NCBI RefSeq assembly: GCF_900167975.1
Contig: NZ_FUZU01000001.1
Coordinates: 2,401,655 to 2,465,654 of the forward strand
Source of the DNA: Ohtaekwangia koreensis
Lineage (GTDB): Bacteria; Bacteroidota; Bacteroidia; Cytophagales; Cyclobacteriaceae
Direction of reading: 5' to 3'
Length of the DNA stretch: 64,000 nucleotides
A program made the translations under genes and the position numbers. Numbering within the stretch: position 1 is the stretch's first letter; every line of letters begins with the position of its first letter. Under the pieces are notes generated by a model. That model was not told where the DNA came from. It ran no database searches and worked only from the letters and a program-made list of their open reading frames with translations. Positions 54,762-63,232 of the stretch are shown one piece after another.

Positions 54762-55598
54762 TTAGAACAGAGACAGCTGAAACTGCGAACTTGTCCTCGC
54801 TGATGATTTTATGGAATACCCAAGTCTGCTAAGATTCCGAACGTGATATACTCTTGTCTCTTCGTAACGTGAAGCGATGATGATTTCCGTTTTGCCTGCT
54901 TTCTTTGAGAATAAATCCTGAACTAGCTCAGGGCGATTGTTATCGTGCGAGAGATGAGACAACAGCAAGTGGCTCATGAAGGCCGGTTTATGTTTGAGAA
55001 AAATCTGCAGCGCCTGTTTATTTGATAAATGTCCTCTGCCTCCGCGGATGCGATTCTTCAAATGGTATGGATACCTCCCGGTGTTTAGTAACTCTTCATC
55101 ATAGTTAGCTTCCAGGAATGCAGCGTTGCATTGGTTGAAGTGGCTCGTTACATGTTCACAGGCTATACCTATATCTGTAAACACACCAATCTTAACCGAG
55201 TTGCCCGCAACGATAAAGCTATGCGGATCGCAGGCATCATGAAACTTCGGGAATGCGGTTATGGTGAGGTTGCCAATTTTTATCGGCTCATAGGCAGTGA
55301 ATGAATTTACCAGCTGTTCGTTAATTTTCAAACCACCGTTTTGCAGCGTGGCACTGGTTATATATACCGGGAGCTGATGTTTCTTAGAGAGCGTGTTTAT
55401 TCCCGAAATGTGATCAGTATGTTCATGCGATACAAAGATCGCTTTTACCTTTCGCATATTGAGTCCAAGCCGATCCATGCGCTTCTCTGTCTCACGGCAG
55501 GAAATGCCGGCATCTACCAACACAGCCTCATCGTGATTGCCGATGTAATAGCAATTACCGTTACTTCCTGAGTTTAATGAGGCGATGAACAAAGACAT
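54762..55598 (-). CDS. MBL-fold metallo-hydrolase (YycJ/WalJ type)
   Basis: The 278-residue protein has the metallo-beta-lactamase motif SHEHTDH (about residues 56-62), an upstream SLNSGSNGNCYYIG segment typical for the YycJ/WalJ branch, LVDAGIS, and later FTDIGI and LLSHLSHDNN motifs that provide the remaining metal ligands. Relatives are 5'-3' exonuclease-like enzymes with links to cell-wall control and DNA repair. There is no signal peptide, so it acts in the cytoplasm. The promoter (55605-55633) lies just upstream. The residues match a complete enzyme; the exact substrate is not known. Confidence 0.9.
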   Translation of the reverse strand: MSLFIASLNSGSNGNCYYIGNHDEAVLVDAGISCRETEKRMDRLGLNMRKVKAIFVSHEHTDHISGINTLSKKHQLPVYITSATLQNGGLKINEQLVNSFTAYEPIKIGNLTITAFPKFHDACDPHSFIVAGNSVKIGVFTDIGIACEHVTSHFNQCNAAFLEANYDEELLNTGRYPYHLKNRIRGGRGHLSNKQALQIFLKHKPAFMSHLLLSHLSHDNNRPELVQDLFSKKAGKTEIIIASRYEETRVYHVRNLSRLGYSIKSSARTSSQFQLSLF

Positions 55599-55604
55599 AG
55601 TGTG

Positions 55605-55633
55605 CGAAAGTACACGTTATTCGCTAATAGCAA
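55605..55633 (-). promoter_or_regulatory. Predicted promoter of the metallo-hydrolase gene
   Basis: On the minus strand TTG (55633-55631), 18 bp, then TACTTTCG (55612-55605) match the consensus with one mismatch in the -7 element. The start codon is 7 bp beyond, which would give a nearly leaderless transcript. Confidence 0.4.
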
Positions 55634-55691
55634 ACTGCATTTTTTCAATCAAATATTCGTATAGCCTGTAAGAAGGTGTAACTAAAAAGAA

Positions 55692-56627
55692 TTAATGCAT
55701 CACGTTAAATGATTCCTTTAACTGGCTCGGTACATAGCCGAAATGTTTTTTGAACGCTTTCGAAAAATTATAGGGTTCACTGTAGCCGAGCGTATAGGCT
55801 ACTTCGAATATTGTACACGAGGTGTTGAGGAGCATTTGCCGGGCGTAGTTCATTTTAAGATCGATCAGGTATTCAAACACAGTCGTTCCGAAAAGTGATT
55901 TAAACCCTCGCTTCAATTTAAATTCATTCAGGCCGGTTGCCTTCGAGATCTGCGATAGTGAAATAGGTTCGAGCATATGCTGGTATACAAAATGCCGGGC
56001 AGCCTGAAGTTTTTCAATATCCTGTGGTTTAAGCGGCGATGCTCTTTTGCCATTTAATTTTTCCGCTTGCTCTGCCTGCAGTAAAAACAATTCGAGAATC
56101 TTGGATTCATAAAAAAGCTTTTTCATGTCACCCGTAAAAGCGCAATGCTGCATATCAAGGATCACCATTTTCTGGCGCGCAGTAATGGGCATTGGATGTG
56201 CTGTCAGGTCAACAGAATTTCCGGCCAGGGCTTTATCCCAAAAACGCTTTAAACTTTCACTGTCGGTGAGTATAAGTTTTTGAAAAAAAGAGGACGGTAT
56301 ATTAATTCCAAAGCTTCTTACTTTCGGACCACTAACCGCATAATATCCATCAAAAGATGGTTCATATGAAATGGTGTGCTGGTTGTCAGTTAAAAAATAT
56401 TGCTTGCCGGTATTCTCTTCATGACTGCTGCTCGCGCCTTCCAGAGAAAAGTACATATGCAGATAGGGGACTTGTTTCGACTCGCGATATATAGCTTCGC
56501 GCTCCTGATAAGACGTTCCCCAAAAAACATTAATCCCATCGAATGTGCTCATCAAAATCTCCGAGCTACTGGCATTGTTTCCACACAAACTTATGTACTG
56601 ATCTATAACAGGCGTTGTTTCATCCAT
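55692..56627 (-). CDS. AraC-family transcriptional regulator
   Basis: The protein is 311 residues from the ATG at 56627. The C-terminal AraC domain has two helix-turn-helix units: ISLSQISKATGLNEFKLKRGF and the family signature FEVAYTLGYSEPYNFSKAFKKHFGYVPSQ. The N-terminal 200 residues form a sensing domain without a recognised cupin motif. The reading frame stays open to 56921, but those residues overlap the divergent gene and are not credible. A direct repeat typical of AraC operators lies in the divergent region (56731-56763). The regulator probably controls itself and the small operon beginning at 56819. The inducer is unknown. Confidence 0.9.
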   Translation of the reverse strand: MDETTPVIDQYISLCGNNASSSEILMSTFDGINVFWGTSYQEREAIYRESKQVPYLHMYFSLEGASSSHEENTGKQYFLTDNQHTISYEPSFDGYYAVSGPKVRSFGINIPSSFFQKLILTDSESLKRFWDKALAGNSVDLTAHPMPITARQKMVILDMQHCAFTGDMKKLFYESKILELFLLQAEQAEKLNGKRASPLKPQDIEKLQAARHFVYQHMLEPISLSQISKATGLNEFKLKRGFKSLFGTTVFEYLIDLKMNYARQMLLNTSCTIFEVAYTLGYSEPYNFSKAFKKHFGYVPSQLKESFNVMH

Positions 56628-56730
56628 GGCAGTTCGATTGATGTTTAAAAATAACAGGGAAGCCTGAAGAAGCTCCTTAAAACTATCGAATATTTTCAAG
56701 TTACAGCAAGGTCTCTCATAAAAGTAATTT

Positions 56731-56763
56731 ATCCGTTTTGCAGGGAGTAAAATCCGTTTTGCA
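56731..56763. promoter_or_regulatory. Direct-repeat operator for the AraC-type regulator
   Basis: ATCCGTTTTGCA occurs at 56731-56742 and again at 56752-56763. The spacing start to start is 21 bp, exactly two helical turns, which is the typical arrangement of AraC I1/I2 half-sites. It lies between the divergent AraC gene and the gene at 56819. Confidence 0.7.
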
Positions 56764-56818
56764 TGGATCGGAAAAAATGGTTTTGTCCAACCTTTGCATG
56801 AATAACAATTCATAGCGC

Positions 56819-57346
56819 ATGACAACAATATCAAAAGAAAGCAACATTGAATCGCTGGGTGCATATATAGAGGAATATATAGCAAACTCATGGTTGCCAT
56901 TGCTGGAAGATCATCGTGCAATGCTGGAGCAAAAGTTTCAGACCATTGGTGATGAAGCTTATGGTATATACCTCGATCTGTTATTCAAAGCAATCCATGA
57001 GCAATTCGCTGCCTGCGACTTTCGTGTTCATCCCAAGTTACCCGGTAATTTTTCGATTTCACGAGAGTGGAGTGACAAGGAAGAAAATGATCAGCAACGG
57101 TGGATGTGGAGCACGGTACGATCTTTCATGGGCATTGATATTGGGACTGTGGTTGTTAAAGTATTTCACGATCATACAGCCTTTCGTATACCCAGAAGGC
57201 CAGCAATAATTACGTTGTCTGTGTCAAAGAAGACTGATATAGTATGGGCGCTTAGCGGCCTTTCACCTTCTTTCAAAGAAGCGGTTGAAGCAAAAGTTGA
57301 AATCGCGAAGTATTTAGCATCTCAAACGAATAATAAAAAGACATGA
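56819..57346 (+). CDS. Conserved hypothetical protein, divergent from the AraC gene
   Basis: The 175-residue soluble protein begins with a polar helix-rich region (IESLGAYIEEYIANSWLPLLEDH) and ends with mixed strands (AIITLSVSKKTDIVWALSG). I recognise no family and see no signal peptide. Its ATGA overlap with the next gene and the AraC operator upstream show that the two genes are probably one operon under AraC control. The motif-like WMWSTVRSF and HDHTAFRIPRR segments may be useful for search, but no function is claimed. Confidence 0.65.
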   Translation: MTTISKESNIESLGAYIEEYIANSWLPLLEDHRAMLEQKFQTIGDEAYGIYLDLLFKAIHEQFAACDFRVHPKLPGNFSISREWSDKEENDQQRWMWSTVRSFMGIDIGTVVVKVFHDHTAFRIPRRPAIITLSVSKKTDIVWALSGLSPSFKEAVEAKVEIAKYLASQTNNKKT

Positions 57347-57570
57347 TTCCGGATATTGAAGTATTTAAAACCAGTGTAGATATAGTTTCAGAAGCAGATC
57401 GGATCACCAGGTTAATCGTGGAAGCTTATCCGTCCTATAAAGTAACGTTTGACTTACAAGACTGCGATAGAGTGCTACGGGTTGAAAATATATATGGACC
57501 GGTAGAACGTGATGCAGTGCATTACCTGGTAACAACTGTAGGGTACCATTGTGAGGTCTTGCAAGATTAA
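57343..57570 (+). CDS. Small HMA-like protein without the metal-binding CxxC
   Basis: The 75-residue protein overlaps the previous gene by 4 bp. Its pattern (VDIVSEADRITRLIVEAYPSYKVTF, DLQDCDRVLRVE, VTTVGYHCEVLQD) resembles the betaalphabeta-betaalphabeta fold of heavy-metal-associated domains, but the Cys-x-x-Cys metal loop is missing; only two separated Cys residues remain. It may be a structural relative that binds something else. The overlap and likely AraC control are the only functional clues. Confidence 0.6.
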   Translation: MIPDIEVFKTSVDIVSEADRITRLIVEAYPSYKVTFDLQDCDRVLRVENIYGPVERDAVHYLVTTVGYHCEVLQD

Positions 57571-57778
57571 TGACTGTCGCACCCTATGCCTGGGTTAGAA
57601 GGAACACATCCTGGGTTACCGGCAAATTTACGAGTTCCACTATCGGATTTACATCCTTAAAGTCCTTCCTTCTTCGGGACTTCGGATATACTAAATCCCG
57701 CTCCAGCGTTTGAAATCATGGAAAATTAAAAGTGGCAACAAGTTTGCATATACCATGATATATTTAAAACTCATTCCC
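57571..57778. other. Intergenic region, no gene seen
   Basis: CCTGGGTTA occurs twice (near 57590 and 57612), and AAGTCC/GGGACTT segments near 57658-57681 can pair as a weak hairpin. A TTG-start extension of the next gene through this stretch is not convincing. Confidence 0.3.
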
Positions 57779-57997
57779 ATGAAACCTATTTTTGTAATTT
57801 TCTTTTTGCTGGTAGTTCTTTCATCTTCGGCTTTTGTTGTTGTCTATAATTACTGGAAAGACATTGTGGAAGCCAATCCTGCAATCTTTGCTGTTGGATT
57901 GATGAGTATAGTTGTTACCGGAGTTGGTGGAATGATGTATATCATCATATCACGCCCGGAAATGGAGGCTTCAAGAAATTATACTATGAATAAGTAA
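57779..57997 (+). CDS. Small membrane protein
   Basis: The 72-residue protein has two hydrophobic helices: about 3-23 (IFVIFFLLVVLSSSAFVVVY) and about 35-57, separated by a short polar loop with WKDIVEANP. I start at the ATG at 57779; longer forms from 57755 or a TTG at 57710 are possible. There is no recognised family. A strong terminator follows at 58032-58059. Such small inner-membrane proteins often modulate transporters or stress responses, but no partner is visible here. Confidence 0.55.
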   Translation: MKPIFVIFFLLVVLSSSAFVVVYNYWKDIVEANPAIFAVGLMSIVVTGVGGMMYIIISRPEMEASRNYTMNK

Positions 57998-58031
57998 TTG
58001 TTTTTAAGGGGTTTATATTTAGAAGTGAAAG

Positions 58032-58059
58032 GCTGTCTCAACTATGAGACAGCTTTTTT
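58032..58059 (+). terminator. Rho-independent terminator after the small membrane protein
   Basis: GCTGTCTCA (58032-58040), loop ACTA, TGAGACAGC (58045-58053) form a perfect 9-bp stem followed by six T. It is a strong terminator for the rightward genes. Confidence 0.9.
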
Positions 58060-58066
58060 ATTGGCC

Positions 58067-58114
58067 TCACCCTAAGTCCCTCTCCTTTGGAGAGGGACTT
58101 TTTAGGCAAGGGTG
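58067..58114. repeat. Hairpin repeat element, copy 2
   Basis: AAGTCCCTCTCC (58074-58085), loop TTT, GGAGAGGGACTT (58089-58100) form a perfect 12-bp stem, with outer CACCCT and AGGGTG words also complementary. The same core appears at 26978-27013 in the other orientation. It lies at the end of the leftward amylase gene, so it may end that transcript. Confidence 0.75.
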
Positions 58115-58118
58115 ATGA

Positions 58119-59966
58119 TTATTTTAATTCTAATACCAGCATATATTTTTGTGGTATACTGAGTGTAGCCTGTACGTTGTGTATTATGTCTGTAGCTACT
58201 TCTCGTCCCTGCTTAAAATCTTTGATGCGTTCTGCGAATCGTTTGGTATCGATGGTCATGGGTTTCTCCTGGGTATTCATCACACACATAACCGTTTGAT
58301 TGTCGTCATACCGGAAGTATACATATACACCATCTTCAGGAACATATTGCATCATCTTACCCGTCTTGATAGCTGATGAGTTCTTCCGGAAGTTTGCAAG
58401 CTTCTTCGTCCACTCGAACGCTTCGTTTTCTTTTTCAGTCCGTCCTTCCTTGGTAAACTTGTTCACTTTATCACCTGGCCATCCTCCCGGGAAGTCAAGT
58501 CGTACCCATCCATCCGGATTTGATATACCTTTCATCAACACCTCCGTCCCATAATACATCTGCGGAATTCCACGGCAGGTGAGGAGCCAGGCCAATCCCA
58601 TTTTATATTTGCTGAGATCTTCATTCACTACAGAGTAAAATCTACTCATATCATGATTGTCGAGGAAGTTTACATTTCTCATGGCATCTTCGTATACAAA
58701 ATCGCTTGCCAGCGTCTGGTATAATTTGTTTACGCCATTCGTCCATCCAAAGGGCTCATTCACAGCATTCATAATGCCATATAGATTCGTCTGGAAGTCC
58801 GTTACACCCGGAAGATTACTTTTGAACGGAGTACTAAATGTATTACGGGCAAAGTATGCTTGTGCAGCAACACCATGCACCCACGTTTCACCGAATAAAG
58901 AGATGTTTGGATACTCATCCAGTAACGCCTGGTTACAATGATTCATAAAATCGAGATCATTATATATGTAGGTATCAATGCGCCAGCCATCTATAGAGAA
59001 TTCTTCTACACTCCAGAGCGCGTGCTGGATCAGGAAGTTTGCAACGTATGGGTTATGCTGATTCAGGTCAGGCATGAACCGCGTGAACCATCCGTCACTC
59101 ATTCGCCTCTGATCATCTTTGGATGCATGAATATCCATCAGAGGCTGATCTTTATAGGTGGTGTTGGTATAGCTCGGCCACTCATGAAGCCAATCGCTTG
59201 TTGGTTTGTCCTGTGCAAAAAAATGATATAGCCCTACATGATTATATACCGCGTCTTGTATCAGCTTCATATTTCGTTTGTGGAGTTCATCACTTAATTT
59301 TTTATATAGTTCAGCTCCACCGTGACGAGGATCAACCTTATAGTGATTGGTTATAGCATAACCATGTTCTGTACGATCCGGCATATCATTCTCTAGTACC
59401 GGTGTAAGCCACAGGGTAGTAACACCGAGGTCTTGCAGGTAATCAAGATGATTAATCAAACCTTGTAAGTCGCCACCATGACGATGAAATATTGAATCAC
59501 GGTTTAAGGATTGATCGCGCATACCTTTTACTTTATCGTTTAACGGATTGCCATTACTAAAACGATCGGGCATGGCCAGGTATATAAAGTCAGAAGAAGT
59601 AACACCTTGCGCGAATACCTTGTCTTTATCTCGTGACTTCAGTGGCCAGTTTACCTTTTGAGTTTTCTTGCCGGATTTGAAAGTAATGATCGCATTTCCC
59701 GGAACAGCATCGGAACTGATCGCAATGTCGATCGCCAGGTACTTTCCATTTTCAAGTCTGTGTACGTTGGAAATTGAAATGCCCTGATGTTGAATCGAAA
59801 CATCGCTCTTGCCTAACTGAGGATCCGTTGCTTTAATAAGCAGTTGTAGTGTATTGTTCTTCATGCCTGTCCACCAATGAGGTGGGTATACTTCAATAGA
59901 CTGTGCACGAAGTATGGGGGGGTAAATGCAGAGCAATACCAGGAATAAAAGGTGTATGGATTTCAT
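58119..59966 (-). CDS. GH13 alpha-amylase / cyclomaltodextrinase (SusA-like)
   Basis: The 615-residue protein has a signal peptide ending LRAQ and an N-terminal Ig-like domain (about 22-125) of the cyclomaltodextrinase type. The catalytic barrel carries all four GH13 motifs: DAVYNHVG, GWRIDTYIY (nucleophile Asp), GETWV (acid/base Glu) and FLDNHD. A C-terminal beta domain ends at YMLVLELK. It should hydrolyse starch or maltodextrins in the periplasm, like SusA. It diverges from the SusC gene across 260 bp that hold a LacI-type operator (60067-60092), and a hairpin repeat follows its stop. The domain order and lengths are normal. Confidence 0.93.
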   Translation of the reverse strand: MKSIHLLFLVLLCIYPPILRAQSIEVYPPHWWTGMKNNTLQLLIKATDPQLGKSDVSIQHQGISISNVHRLENGKYLAIDIAISSDAVPGNAIITFKSGKKTQKVNWPLKSRDKDKVFAQGVTSSDFIYLAMPDRFSNGNPLNDKVKGMRDQSLNRDSIFHRHGGDLQGLINHLDYLQDLGVTTLWLTPVLENDMPDRTEHGYAITNHYKVDPRHGGAELYKKLSDELHKRNMKLIQDAVYNHVGLYHFFAQDKPTSDWLHEWPSYTNTTYKDQPLMDIHASKDDQRRMSDGWFTRFMPDLNQHNPYVANFLIQHALWSVEEFSIDGWRIDTYIYNDLDFMNHCNQALLDEYPNISLFGETWVHGVAAQAYFARNTFSTPFKSNLPGVTDFQTNLYGIMNAVNEPFGWTNGVNKLYQTLASDFVYEDAMRNVNFLDNHDMSRFYSVVNEDLSKYKMGLAWLLTCRGIPQMYYGTEVLMKGISNPDGWVRLDFPGGWPGDKVNKFTKEGRTEKENEAFEWTKKLANFRKNSSAIKTGKMMQYVPEDGVYVYFRYDDNQTVMCVMNTQEKPMTIDTKRFAERIKDFKQGREVATDIIHNVQATLSIPQKYMLVLELK

Positions 59967-60066
59967 TAAAAAGCGGGTCTTTTAATCTGATTGAGGCGAT
60001 AAAAGTCGATTTACAAAAATTCAAAAACCGATGTTTCAGCCCTAGATTTATTGAAGATTTAATTTT

Positions 60067-60092
60067 TGGAAACGATTGCGAAACCGATTCCG
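60067..60092. promoter_or_regulatory. LacI-type operator in the amylase/SusC divergent region
   Basis: TGGAAACGATTGCG (60067-60080) has the CG centre of LacI-type sites. It is the left half of a larger palindrome GGAAACGATT-GCGA-AACCGATTCC (60068-60091) with 8 of 10 arm bases paired. The core CGATTGCG is the same as at 50320-50327. Confidence 0.6.
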
Positions 60093-60226
60093 ATTAATTT
60101 TTGTTGTCTTTTTGCGAGTTAAATGAGAAATATCTTGCTATCTTGATAATTGATTTCAATCGTGTGCATTAGAGCGAATGAATGACGTGAGGAATCAATC
60201 AGTTTTTTAACCCAAACCAAAAACGT

Positions 60227-63226
60227 ATGACAAAATTTTATCTGTATGTAAGCAGGTATCTTACGGTTCTACTTTTTCTGATCACCACAGTGGCATGGTC
60301 ACAGAGTACCGTAACAGGCAAAGTAACTTCCGCTGATGATGGATCAGGACTTCCGGGAGTTAACATTATTGAGAAGGGAACGAGTAACGGAACCGTTACA
60401 GATGTGGATGGTAATTTTAGTATTACAGTCCCAGGGACAGCTACACTTGTATTTTCATTTGTAGGGTATGTGTCACAGGAAGTAGCTGTGAATGGACGAT
60501 CAAGTTTTAATGTGTCACTCGGATCTGATGTGACAGCACTCTCTGAAGTGGTTGTAATTGGTTATGGTCAAATAGAAAAGAAAGATGCAACAGGAGCCCT
60601 TGTCTCCTTGAAGCCTGGTGATTTCAATGCTGGTGTTATTAACTCACCCGAGCAATTGATTCAAGGTAGAGCAGCCGGTGTACAAATCACTTCTGCAAGT
60701 GGTGAGCCGGGTGCTGGTATCAATATTCGTATTCGCGGTACATCTTCAGTGCGAGGAGGTAACAACCCATTGTTTGTTGTTGATGGAGTACCGCTTAGTG
60801 GTGACGATGTAACGGCTGGTGGTTCAGGCGCAGGTCTGGGAAGTAGTTCAGCACGTAACCCGCTAAACTTTCTTAACCCGAATGATATAGCAAGTATAGA
60901 TATATTGAAAGATGCATCTGCTACTGCTATATATGGTTCAAGGGGTGCCAACGGTGTTGTGATCATCACAACGAAGACGGGCAAAGGAGCTTCATCTGCA
61001 CTTGATTATTCATACAATTTAAGCTTCGGTAAAATTACCAAGAAGTATGACTTGCTGGATCGTGAAGGATTCTTGTCAGCATATGAAAAATTTAATGGAG
61101 CAGCTGCAGTGCCTACAGTTGATGGTGGTACTGAAACAGATTGGCAAGATCAGATTTTGAGAACAGCAGTTACACATAATCATAACCTTTCTTTTGGTGC
61201 TGGCGATAAAACCAGTAATTACAGACTATCCCTTGGATATATGGATCAGGAAGGTATCGTGCGTATATCAGGTTTGAAAAGATATACTGCCCGATTCAAC
61301 GGATCAAAAAGCTTTATTAACGATCGTCTGAAAGTAGCCTCCCAGTTGACATTAGCGAAGACACTTGATAACGGTGCACCGGTTACAGATAACTCTGGTT
61401 TCGAAGGAGATTTGATTGGCTCTGCACTAAAGGCAAATCCAACTTTCCCAGTGAAGAATCCGGATGGTAGTTTCTACCAGATCAGTAACAACGAGCCTAA
61501 CCCGGCCGCTATCTTGGCATACTCGAAAGACTATACGAATACAATAAGAGGTCTTGGTAATATTTCTGCCGAACTTCAGATTGTAAAGGGTTTATCGTTT
61601 AAGACCGTAATTGGGTTTGATAAATCTATATCATCCAGAAAAACTGCATTCTCAAAAGATCTGGCAGTAACAGGTATCAAAGATAAAGGAAGACTATATC
61701 TGAACGATATCGAAACCGATAATACACTTTGGGAAAACTATTTTACGTACGACAACGAGTTTGGTAAAGCAAAACTGAATGCGATCGTAGGGTATTCATA
61801 TCAGAGTTTCCAGAAATCTACACGGTCTGCACAGTATACAAACTTCAGAACAAACAACCTGGATCAAATGATCAACAACCTTGCATCTGCTGATCAAACT
61901 GCAGGCAAAGTTTCAGCGGCAGGCGGAAACTCCTCTAATGTAACGGATGAGCTTCAGTCATTCTTCGGCCGTGCTAACCTGACCTTTAGTGAGAAGTATA
62001 TAATTACAGCAACGTTACGTGCTGATGGTTCAACAAAGTTCGGTGGTGATAACAAATATGGATACTTCCCATCTGCAGCTGTTAAATGGAGAATTGTTGA
62101 CGAAGGATTTGTTCCTGAGTTATTCTCTGATTTGAATCTGCGTGTTGGTTATGGTATCACCGGTAATCAGGAAATTCCACACAATCTATACCAGGAGCGC
62201 CAGCGCTATAATGATTGGAATATTACCAACGAAGGGAACATGGATGGTGGTGCGATAAGTGGTGTTGCCTTTCAGAATCCTGAATTGAAATGGGAATCTA
62301 CTTCACAGATCAATGCCGGTATTGACTATGGATTTTTAGAAAACCGGATCCGTGGATCTATCGATTACTACTATAAGACTACCAAGGATCTGTTGATTCA
62401 GGTAACCAGCGCACAACCTGCCGTGCAGCCATTTGTTTGGAAAAATCTCGATGCAGAAGTTATCAATAAAGGGCTTGAACTTTCATTGGAATTCGATGCG
62501 GTGTCTCAAACAAATTTCAGCTGGACTGTCAATGGTAACGTAGCGTTCAACAAGAACGAAGTGCGAAATTTTAATGGTCTTATTAACACCGGTAGAATTA
62601 ATGGTCAGGGATTGTCAGAAGCCTATGCACAACGTATAGCCGGAGGACAACCTTTATACGCTTTCTATCTCCGTCCTTTTATAGGATTTGATGAAAACGG
62701 TCTGCAGGAGTATAGAAACGATTCAGATGTTCAGGAGTTTACAGGTGACAGCCCGCTTCCTAAGACAATTGCTGGTTTGACAAACAATTTGAAGTTTAAA
62801 TCAGTAGATCTGAGTTTCTTCTTCTCTGGTCAGTTCGGACACAAAATATATAATAATACGGCGAACGCATTCTTTACCGCAGGTGCATTGGCCAGCGGTA
62901 GAAATACTACAACAGATGTAGTGAATAGTGGCGAGACGCGCGTAAGTTCTCCAGACGTTTCTACGCGCTTCCTGGAAAATGGATCGTTTGTAAGATTGCA
63001 AAATGTAACCCTGGGATATAATGTAAAAACAGATAATACATTTATATCATCACTTCGACTCTTTGTTACTGGACAGAACCTTTTTGTTATAACCGATTAC
63101 TCCGGTCAGGATCCTGAAGTGAACACAAACAAATCTATTGATGGTGTCCCTTCTGCGGGTATAGACTATACATCTTATCCACGGGCAAGGGTATTTACAT
63201 TTGGTGTAAATGTTTCTTTTAAATAA
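60227..63226 (+). CDS. SusC/RagA-type TonB-linked outer membrane protein
   Basis: The 999-residue protein has a signal peptide ending AWSQ, a CarboxypepD-regulatory-like domain (about 25-110), the SusC signature region VVIGYGQIEKKDATG, a plug domain with DASATAIYGSRGANGVVIITTK, and a barrel ending FTFGVNVSFK. It imports oligosaccharides with its partner SusD. It stands 6 bp before the SusD gene. The LacI-type operator at 60067-60092 and the divergent amylase argue for maltodextrin or starch as substrate. The length is typical. The start at 60227 follows a long leader after the operator. Confidence 0.95.
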   Translation: MTKFYLYVSRYLTVLLFLITTVAWSQSTVTGKVTSADDGSGLPGVNIIEKGTSNGTVTDVDGNFSITVPGTATLVFSFVGYVSQEVAVNGRSSFNVSLGSDVTALSEVVVIGYGQIEKKDATGALVSLKPGDFNAGVINSPEQLIQGRAAGVQITSASGEPGAGINIRIRGTSSVRGGNNPLFVVDGVPLSGDDVTAGGSGAGLGSSSARNPLNFLNPNDIASIDILKDASATAIYGSRGANGVVIITTKTGKGASSALDYSYNLSFGKITKKYDLLDREGFLSAYEKFNGAAAVPTVDGGTETDWQDQILRTAVTHNHNLSFGAGDKTSNYRLSLGYMDQEGIVRISGLKRYTARFNGSKSFINDRLKVASQLTLAKTLDNGAPVTDNSGFEGDLIGSALKANPTFPVKNPDGSFYQISNNEPNPAAILAYSKDYTNTIRGLGNISAELQIVKGLSFKTVIGFDKSISSRKTAFSKDLAVTGIKDKGRLYLNDIETDNTLWENYFTYDNEFGKAKLNAIVGYSYQSFQKSTRSAQYTNFRTNNLDQMINNLASADQTAGKVSAAGGNSSNVTDELQSFFGRANLTFSEKYIITATLRADGSTKFGGDNKYGYFPSAAVKWRIVDEGFVPELFSDLNLRVGYGITGNQEIPHNLYQERQRYNDWNITNEGNMDGGAISGVAFQNPELKWESTSQINAGIDYGFLENRIRGSIDYYYKTTKDLLIQVTSAQPAVQPFVWKNLDAEVINKGLELSLEFDAVSQTNFSWTVNGNVAFNKNEVRNFNGLINTGRINGQGLSEAYAQRIAGGQPLYAFYLRPFIGFDENGLQEYRNDSDVQEFTGDSPLPKTIAGLTNNLKFKSVDLSFFFSGQFGHKIYNNTANAFFTAGALASGRNTTTDVVNSGETRVSSPDVSTRFLENGSFVRLQNVTLGYNVKTDNTFISSLRLFVTGQNLFVITDYSGQDPEVNTNKSIDGVPSAGIDYTSYPRARVFTFGVNVSFK

Positions 63227-63232
63227 AAATTT

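Noticed and set aside
56628-56921. N-terminal extension of the AraC protein
   Set aside because: It runs through the divergent promoter with the direct-repeat operator and into the neighbouring gene; residues are Cys-rich and unlike AraC proteins.
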